From Candidatus Acinetobacter avistercoris (GTDB taxonomy: Bacteria > Pseudomonadota > Gammaproteobacteria > Pseudomonadales > Moraxellaceae), in the NCBI GenBank assembly GCA_018883945.1, contig JAHLFF010000247.1:1-39065 (forward strand): a stretch of DNA of 39,065 nucleotides. The letters run 5' to 3'. Below the pieces are notes generated by a model. It saw nothing but the letters and a program-made list of their open reading frames with translations. It was not told the origin of the DNA and did no database searches. This document shows positions 33,106 to 39,065 of this stretch, in pieces. Made by a program: the position numbers and the translations under genes. Position 1 is the first letter of the stretch. Each line of letters opens with the position of its first letter.

Positions 33106-34170
33106 ATGAAACACTTTGATTTTGCATTCATTGATGCGCATATCCATCAATGGGACCCGTACAATACGCCTCATGCTGCAGCATTAGCCGTCAAGTTATT
33201 TGGTAAGCACCCTTATTTGTTAGATAAGGTTGTGCGATTAGCCAAACCTAAAGATTTGATCGACACACTGGGTTTGACCACACATATCACTGCCCCCTAC
33301 TTACCCGCAGATTATCAAAAAGATCTGGCGCATTATAACGTTGAAAAAGTGGTCCATGTCGAAGCCAGTTGGAAAAATCAAACAGCAAAAGGTGTCGTCG
33401 CCGAAACGAAATTTATTGAGTCCCTACCCTTTGACTCATTCGGTTCAAATCTCGGGGCTATTGTGGCTTCAGCTGATCCAAGAGACAGTAATTTTAAGAA
33501 AATTTTAAAAATGCATCATAAAGCCTCACCTCATTTTCGGGGTATACGTAAAATGGGGGCTTTTCATGAAGACTCTGCGATCCATGCATGGACGGATGAA
33601 GCACATTTATATACTCAAAAAAAATTTCTAAAAGGTTTCGAAGCTTTAGCGCAACACAATTTAAGTTTTGATGCTTGGGTTTATTCCACCCAACTGAACG
33701 ATGTCATTGCGCTCGCGAAACAGTTTCCTGAAACATCAATTGTACTGGATCATTTTGGCACCCCTGCTGGACTATTTGGTCAAGTGGGTAAACACACGGG
33801 GATCACACAAACCGCACGGGACAATATTTTCTTTCGATGGAAAGAAGATATTGAAGAGCTGGCACAATATCCAAATGTTTATACCAAAATGTCGGGTTTG
33901 TTCATGCCTGTTCTTGGACATCAATTTCATAGCCGAAAGCAATTAGCGAGCAAAGAAGAGGTTTTAAATCTCGCTCTGCCGCTCATTAGTCATGTGTTGC
34001 AATGCTTTGGGACTTATCGTGTCATGTTTGCGTCTAACTTCCCTATGGATCGTGTCAGCACATCATTGGCGAATATCATTGATGCGTTTAGTGATGCTGT
34101 CGCAGCATATGACCCAAATGCCGTTGCACAAGTTTTTCATCATACGGCGAAACAGTTTTATCGTTTATAA
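33106..34170 (+). CDS. Amidohydrolase-family (TIM-barrel) metal-dependent hydrolase
   Basis: A 354-residue member of the amidohydrolase-2 group, which hydrolyses or decarboxylates lactones and aromatic or sugar acids. The first metal-binding pair HxH is at His12 and His14 (FIDAHIHQWD). VHVEASW, the later histidine in IVLDHFGTPAG, and the C-terminal Asp in FASNFPMDR complete the expected site. Substrate cannot be predicted; lactonase-like 2-pyrone-4,6-dicarboxylate hydrolase relatives share this pattern. The ATG at 33106 is immediately preceded by AAAAAAAGG, an unusually close ribosome site. The DUF3144 terminator upstream and a hairpin downstream make it a single-gene unit. Confidence 0.85.
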   Translation: MKHFDFAFIDAHIHQWDPYNTPHAAALAVKLFGKHPYLLDKVVRLAKPKDLIDTLGLTTHITAPYLPADYQKDLAHYNVEKVVHVEASWKNQTAKGVVAETKFIESLPFDSFGSNLGAIVASADPRDSNFKKILKMHHKASPHFRGIRKMGAFHEDSAIHAWTDEAHLYTQKKFLKGFEALAQHNLSFDAWVYSTQLNDVIALAKQFPETSIVLDHFGTPAGLFGQVGKHTGITQTARDNIFFRWKEDIEELAQYPNVYTKMSGLFMPVLGHQFHSRKQLASKEEVLNLALPLISHVLQCFGTYRVMFASNFPMDRVSTSLANIIDAFSDAVAAYDPNAVAQVFHHTAKQFYRL

Positions 34171-34205
34171 AGCTTATAATCTATGAAGCTTTGAATTTGT
34201 AGAGC

Positions 34206-34237
34206 AAAAAAAACTCACCAATAGTGAGTTTTTTTTG
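34206..34237. terminator. Bidirectional terminator
   Basis: Stem ACTCAC-CAATA-GTGAGT (34213-34229) flanked by eight A and eight T residues. It serves the amidohydrolase (plus) and the M16 peptidase gene (minus), which converge. Confidence 0.9.
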
Positions 34238-34253
34238 TATTCATTTAATACAT

Positions 34254-37031
34254 TTATTTCTTAACAGTGCTCTCATTTTTCGCGTATTGATCTGCCATCA
34301 CCTCTACAAACTGATCCAATTTAATATATTTTTTAATCACAGCATCTATATCTGCTTTGCTGAGTTTGGCAAACTCCTGATCGCGTTGTTCACGACTCAA
34401 CATTTTTTTATTACGTTCAAGCTGTGAGTTCAACATACGATGAATTCGGCGTTCATCTTCAAGCAAGGTGACACGCTGTTTCATAATGTCAGCTTTAGCT
34501 GCTTCAAGCTCTTGCTCAGTCACGCCTTTATTCAACAGATCTGTTAATACTTTATGGACAACCTGTGAAACTTGAGCTGATTTTCCTGACGTATAATTTG
34601 CACTGATCATCAAGGCACCTACATCCTTATCTTGATTCAAAGTTAAATCACTACCAAAACCATACACTAACGCATTTTTCTCACGTAACTCCATCGCCAA
34701 ACGTGAAGAGAGTTGTGAGTCGCCGAGAATATGACTAAAAATAATTAAAGCAGCCGCATCTTGATGCTCATTACCCACAGGTAATCCCATAAAGCCTTGA
34801 TAATTACCGAACTCGCGTTGCTCAGCCAATGCATGAACTTTTTGAGCAGCATATTCATGATGCTTCATATCTAGAGATTGATAAGGTTGAGTTGAACTCC
34901 AATTTCCAAATTGTTGAGATAAAAACGTCAATAAGGCTTTGGCGTTGAAATCACCTGTCACTGCAATTTGTGCATGATTAAGCGCAAAAAAGTCTTGATA
35001 TAACTGCTTCACTTGCTCAACCGTCGCTTCACTAATTTGCTTTTTGGCAAGTTCTGGCTCAAAGTGATAACGTAAATCACCTGGTTGATATTTTTCCAAT
35101 AATCTTGAAATCGTTAATGCAGCTACAGTTTCAGGTTCAGTATATGGACGATTTAAACTCGATAAACTTTGAGACTTAATTAAGTCAAATTGAGTTTGTT
35201 CAAATTTAGGATTTTTTAATACTTCAACGATATATTTAAAAAACTCTTCAAATTTTTCTTTTTTTGCTGAAATCTGAATCGTCATACCATTTTCAGACGA
35301 GCTTGCGCTTGCTTGACCACCAGCTTCAATCGACTTATCCGCGATATCTTGCAAGCTATATTTATCTGAAGCTCTCAATAACAAATAAGAGGTAAAATCA
35401 ATAATCTCAGCTTTATTAAACAAAGATTCTGCTGTACCAAAATTTACAGAAAGCGTGGTATAGGTTTTATCATCTCGTGTACTGGTTGGGAACAACGCGT
35501 ACTTCATGCCATTTTTCAATTCACCACGTTGTATTTTAAGCTCCGTCGCTTTCAAATATTCTTTTGATGTCGAGAGAAATTGCGCCACTTCCGCTTTATA
35601 AACACTCGCATCTTTTAAAGGCTCGGGCTTTTCAGCAACTTGATCTAGCGTTTTGGTTTTTTCCGTTTCTTGACTTTTTTGCTGTGCTTTTTTTTGATCT
35701 TCTGGTGTAGGGAGAATATCTGCAGAAATACGATGTTGAGGCGTCAAGAAATTGTTAATTACTTGATTGACTTCATTTAAACTGATTTTTTGAACGTCAG
35801 ACTGATCTTTGAAAAATTTTGCCCAATCACCATTTTTAGAAACGACATAGTCACTTAACACTGAACCTACTGCTGATGAGTTACTCATCATACTGTCATA
35901 GCTATTTTGAGCCAGATTTTTAATTCTTTTTAACTCAGTCTCATCAAACTGATTTTTTTTTTCAACACCATTCACCAGCTTTTCAGATACCAATTTTTCA
36001 TCGTGGTTGGGTGCATATAAGGCCCCCATAAACACCAGGTTAAAATCTTGCGACAACCAAGTCGATGAGATCACTTGTGTTGCCGTGCCCGTTTCGACAA
36101 CATCTTTATATAAACGCCCGCTGGGTTGCATGGTAAATAGATAGGGTGACAAAGCCAAAGCATTTTGAATTTTGTCATTTTTACCATTTAAATAAATATT
36201 AAATTTACCAAAGTCACTGCCTTTGTTGACTACAAACTTACGATTTTCCAATTTCGTAGAGTCAAGATTTGGAACTTTAGCTTGTTCTGGTATTTTGCGC
36301 GCAGCTAATGGGCTGAAATTTTTATCAATTGAAGACAGGATTTCTGCTTTATTAAACTTACCAGCCACCACAATCACAGCATTATTGGGTGCGTACCAAG
36401 AGCGATAGAACTTATTGAGTTCATCCATTTTAATCGACTGGAGTTCATTTAAATCACCGATAGGCAAACGTCCTAAATGCTTATTCCCATAAGCTGACTT
36501 CCAAATTTCATCCATCAACACAGAAAAAGGTTGATCCATTCGCACTTCACGTTCGCGCATTACGATTGAAATTTCAGCAGGCACAAACTTTTCTTGTAGA
36601 ACCAATTTATCCATGCGTTCTGCTTCAAGGTAGATCATTCCTTCAAGAGCAGTTTTTTCAGGTCGCATTACACTTGTATACTTGGTCGAATAATAATCGG
36701 TACTAGCATTATTCATTAATGTGTATCGATCCAAACGACTTTGGAATTCTTCACCTTTTACATTCTGCGTGCCTTTAAATGCCAAATGCTCAAGCAAATG
36801 CGCCATTCCCCCTTTACCTTGTGGGTCATTCAAAGCACCTGTGAAATATACGACATTCATAAAGACTTTATTTTCTTTATCGTTCGGCGCCAAAATGATG
36901 CGCAAACCATTGTCTAACTTATATTCTTCAATATTATTTTCTGTCTTGATCAGCAGTGCTTGAGCAAATCCACTGGTACTTATACCGATAAGAAGCAACG
37001 ACAAACTTAAGTTTTTAAACTGCATTAACAT
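34254..37031 (-). CDS. Exported M16-family zinc metallopeptidase (double-domain)
   Basis: A 925-residue zinc peptidase of the pitrilysin/PqqL type, likely periplasmic. A Sec signal (MLMQFKNLSLSLLLIGISTS, cleavage after GFAQA) precedes the protease. The inverted zinc motif HLLEH is at 78-82 with the third ligand a glutamate near 160 (VMREREVR). The first M16 unit spans about 30-440. A linker rich in Lys, Glu and Gln (about 450-490) joins a second unit without a complete zinc motif, as is usual in this family. Substrates are probably peptides or unfolded proteins in the envelope; no specific target is suggested. A second Met at 37025 is an equally possible start, as the ribosome site is weak. 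Confidence 0.92.
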   Translation of the reverse strand: MLMQFKNLSLSLLLIGISTSGFAQALLIKTENNIEEYKLDNGLRIILAPNDKENKVFMNVVYFTGALNDPQGKGGMAHLLEHLAFKGTQNVKGEEFQSRLDRYTLMNNASTDYYSTKYTSVMRPEKTALEGMIYLEAERMDKLVLQEKFVPAEISIVMREREVRMDQPFSVLMDEIWKSAYGNKHLGRLPIGDLNELQSIKMDELNKFYRSWYAPNNAVIVVAGKFNKAEILSSIDKNFSPLAARKIPEQAKVPNLDSTKLENRKFVVNKGSDFGKFNIYLNGKNDKIQNALALSPYLFTMQPSGRLYKDVVETGTATQVISSTWLSQDFNLVFMGALYAPNHDEKLVSEKLVNGVEKKNQFDETELKRIKNLAQNSYDSMMSNSSAVGSVLSDYVVSKNGDWAKFFKDQSDVQKISLNEVNQVINNFLTPQHRISADILPTPEDQKKAQQKSQETEKTKTLDQVAEKPEPLKDASVYKAEVAQFLSTSKEYLKATELKIQRGELKNGMKYALFPTSTRDDKTYTTLSVNFGTAESLFNKAEIIDFTSYLLLRASDKYSLQDIADKSIEAGGQASASSSENGMTIQISAKKEKFEEFFKYIVEVLKNPKFEQTQFDLIKSQSLSSLNRPYTEPETVAALTISRLLEKYQPGDLRYHFEPELAKKQISEATVEQVKQLYQDFFALNHAQIAVTGDFNAKALLTFLSQQFGNWSSTQPYQSLDMKHHEYAAQKVHALAEQREFGNYQGFMGLPVGNEHQDAAALIIFSHILGDSQLSSRLAMELREKNALVYGFGSDLTLNQDKDVGALMISANYTSGKSAQVSQVVHKVLTDLLNKGVTEQELEAAKADIMKQRVTLLEDERRIHRMLNSQLERNKKMLSREQRDQEFAKLSKADIDAVIKKYIKLDQFVEVMADQYAKNESTVKK

Positions 37032-37253
37032 ACAATGTCCAAATTTTTAATATGAAATTTTTCATTTTTTTAGCGTAGACGTAGAAAATGAAAGTTAAGG
37101 TGGGAGAATAAAAATAACCGCTCAAACATTAAAATAAATCCAATATTCGAACGATTAATTTTAAATACAATGACTAACTTTAAATAAAATTAATTGTGCT
37201 AGATGACGCTTGTTTTAAACAATGATAAATAGTTTTAAAAATGACACCTAATT

Positions 37254-38081
37254 TCAAAAATTGAGTTCAGCAGTCATATACAGTTTCGCATAGCCTGAAA
37301 TTTCAATACGATCATTACCTTTAAGCTCACAATATAGCTCACCACCGCGCTTAGAACTTTGAAATGCCAATAATTTGTTCTTATTCAATTTTTCAGCCCA
37401 TAAAGGTGCCAAGCCCGTATGCATAGATCCCGTGACAGGATCTTCATTAATTCCTTTGTGTGGCGCAAAATAGCGTGCGACATAGTCAAAATGATTTGAT
37501 GCCGCTGTAATAGTGACGTCTGGACTAGCTGCTGCGGTGATTGACGTACTGACTTCATAGGCCTCAGCAATCGCATTAATCATCGCTAAGTTTGGCTTAG
37601 CTTCAATGACATCTTGTTCAGATGCACAGACTAAAATATAAGCCTGTTGGTTTAGATAAACTTCAAAAATCGGTCGATCAATAACCTCATTGAGTAGTTC
37701 AGGATAATCTTCAACTTTATACGGTTTACGAATCGGGAAATTCATTTGAATCATCCCATCGCTGGCCTGAGTAATCTCAAAAATACCTAAATTTTTAACA
37801 TGAAATTTTAACTTTTTCGCTTGTGTATAGTCTTTGAATAAAACAAAACTACTGGCCAGTGTTGCGTGCCCACAGAAATCAACTTCAACGGTGGGTGTAA
37901 ACCAGCGAATCTCGTAATTTTCATCATCAATTACTTTGATAAAAGCAGTTTCAGCCAAATTATTTTCAGCAGCAATATTTTGCATCATCGATGCGTCTAA
38001 CCAGTCATTGCTTACAATAACAGCAGCAGGATTCCCTTTAAATAATTCTGTTGTGAATGCATCGACTTGGTACATTTTCAT
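37254..38081 (-). CDS. PhzF-family protein (isomerase-like)
   Basis: A 275-residue member of the PhzF/diaminopimelate-epimerase fold. Family motifs are all visible: FTTELFKGNPAAVIV (9-23), NNLAETAF with the catalytic Glu44, FCGHATLAS (69-77) and EDPVTGSMHTGLAP near the C-terminus. PhzF of phenazine producers isomerises dihydro-3-hydroxyanthranilate, but no phenazine genes are present and most members have unknown substrates. GAGGAA precedes the ATG at 38081. It is a single gene between the M16 peptidase and the symporter, with noncoding gaps of about 200 bases on both sides. Confidence 0.9.
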   Translation of the reverse strand: MKMYQVDAFTTELFKGNPAAVIVSNDWLDASMMQNIAAENNLAETAFIKVIDDENYEIRWFTPTVEVDFCGHATLASSFVLFKDYTQAKKLKFHVKNLGIFEITQASDGMIQMNFPIRKPYKVEDYPELLNEVIDRPIFEVYLNQQAYILVCASEQDVIEAKPNLAMINAIAEAYEVSTSITAAASPDVTITAASNHFDYVARYFAPHKGINEDPVTGSMHTGLAPLWAEKLNKNKLLAFQSSKRGGELYCELKGNDRIEISGYAKLYMTAELNF

Positions 38082-38279
38082 TATAAATATTCCTCAATTT
38101 TAGACATATTTTACTGAATTAAATGCTTATATACAGATACACTGAAATTTAAAAAAAAGACACAGTCAATTTGTGGAATAATTTATCGAAATTTTTGAGC
38201 TTAAAACAAATAAAGTATTAAAGTATTACTGAATTTTCTGAATGAGATGATCCAGCTCATATTTTTGATTCATCACTCT

Positions 38280-39065
38280 TTACCGATTGGATAATTCAAG
38301 ATTTTCATCACTCATTAAAATTTCTTTATCTGTCTGTCCCATCAACTGACTCGTTACCATTCCTGCCGTCATTGATCCATCGACATTTAATGCCGTCCGC
38401 CCCATATCAATCAGTGGCTCAATCGAGATGAGAAGAGCAACTAAGGTGACTGGCAACCCCATAATAGGCAATACAATGAGCGCAGCAAAAGTAGCTCCAC
38501 CACCTACACCAGCTACTCCAATTGAACTGAGCGTTACAACACAAACCAAAGTGATCATCCACACTGGATCTAAAGGATTAATTCCTACTGTCGGTGCAAC
38601 CATCACAGCGAGCATTGCAGGATATAAACCAGCGCAACCATTTTGACCAATGGTCGTTCCAAAAGATGCTGCAAAACTTGCAATAGATTCAGGTATACCT
38701 AAACGTCGTGTTTGAGCCTCAATACTTAAAGGAATACTTGCCGCACTAGAGCGACTGGTAAATGCAAACGTCAAAACAGGCAATACTTTTTTAAAGAACC
38801 GAATTGGGCTAACGCCTGTTAAAATCAATACACTTGCATGTACTCCAAACATAATCGTTATACCTAAATAAGAAGCGACCAAAAACCCACCCAAATTCAT
38901 GATATCAGCTGTGTTTGAACTTGCGACTACTTTAGTAATTAACGCAAAAACGCCATAAGGTGTCAGTGCCATCACCAAACGAACAAGCTTCATTACCCAT
39001 GCTTGTAAAGTTTCAATTGCCACAACAACGCTTTTTCCTTTTTCGGCATCATCTTTAATTAAGTT
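38280..39065 (-). CDS. Partial TcyP-like cation symporter (cystine/dicarboxylate family), 5' end outside window
   Basis: The C-terminal 261 residues of a sodium/dicarboxylate symporter-family (SDF) transporter. The frame is open through the window edge at 39065, so the N-terminus is missing; the GTG at 39023 is internal. The pattern [20 protein letters not shown], then [13 protein letters not shown] with the serine-rich re-entrant loop, and later [17 protein letters not shown] and [14 protein letters not shown], fits the YdjN/TcyP cystine-transporter branch better than DctA. It would use Na+ or H+ to import L-cystine or a related amino acid. Substrate is inferred from subfamily resemblance only. 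No partner genes are visible. Confidence 0.85.
   Translation of the reverse strand, partial: NLIKDDAEKGKSVVVAIETLQAWVMKLVRLVMALTPYGVFALITKVVASSNTADIMNLGGFLVASYLGITIMFGVHASVLILTGVSPIRFFKKVLPVLTFAFTSRSSAASIPLSIEAQTRRLGIPESIASFAASFGTTIGQNGCAGLYPAMLAVMVAPTVGINPLDPVWMITLVCVVTLSSIGVAGVGGGATFAALIVLPIMGLPVTLVALLISIEPLIDMGRTALNVDGSMTAGMVTSQLMGQTDKEILMSDENLELSNR

Noticed and set aside
37254..38081. Phenazine biosynthesis suggested by the PhzF family
   Set aside because: No other phz genes are present and most PhzF-family members are not phenazine enzymes.

Overview
The window looks like chromosomal DNA of an Acinetobacter-type gammaproteobacterium. Support for this is AT-rich DNA, an overlapping dat-ddc pair for 1,3-diaminopropane, enlarged PstC and PstA permeases, a TetR regulator opposite a desaturase and ferredoxin-reductase pair, and an Acinetobacter-like protein repertoire. 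I see no rRNA, tRNA, CRISPR array, prophage, insertion sequence or replication origin. The species cannot be fixed by reading alone.

Layout. 1-2250: AT-rich leader, a Na+/solute symporter and a 43-residue membrane partner, closed by a bidirectional terminator. 2313-7263 (minus): high-affinity phosphate importer pstS-pstC-pstA-pstB with three in-phase Pho-box repeats upstream and a strong hairpin between pstS and pstC; phoU is absent. 7445-10053: a disturbed region holding the C-terminal remnant of a Rieske oxygenase, a 15-codon micro-ORF with a strong ribosome site, an aromatic-acid-type MFS transporter, a 16-bp tandem repeat, and two copies of the same hairpin core at either edge. 10070-12975 (minus): ddc and dat. 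13446-14150: a secreted SIMPL-domain protein. 14513-17534: fatty-acid desaturase and its electron-transfer partner, divergent from a TetR regulator. 17657-21751: acyl-CoA synthetase (minus), then an iron-type alcohol dehydrogenase and an enoyl-CoA isomerase-like protein (plus). 21891-25593 (minus): rapA and an RluA-type pseudouridine synthase. 25886-26581: a lipoprotein, followed by a heptamer repeat array and a long hairpin. 26920-29983 (minus): a GlcG/HbpS-like protein, hemL, thiE and an Mpo1-like membrane protein. 30233-34170: CYTH-CHAD protein, an unknown protein (minus), a DUF3144 protein and an amidohydrolase. 34254-39065 (minus): a double-domain M16 peptidase, a PhzF-family protein and the C-terminal part of a cystine/dicarboxylate-type symporter that runs off the window.

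Most of this is housekeeping and metabolic core DNA. Themes are phosphate uptake, polyamine synthesis, fatty-acid desaturation and activation, and tetrapyrrole/thiamine synthesis. I found no convincing new defence or mobile system. The most interesting features are the decayed aromatic-catabolism locus, the pst regulatory architecture, the two simple-sequence arrays, and several small or uncharacterised proteins.
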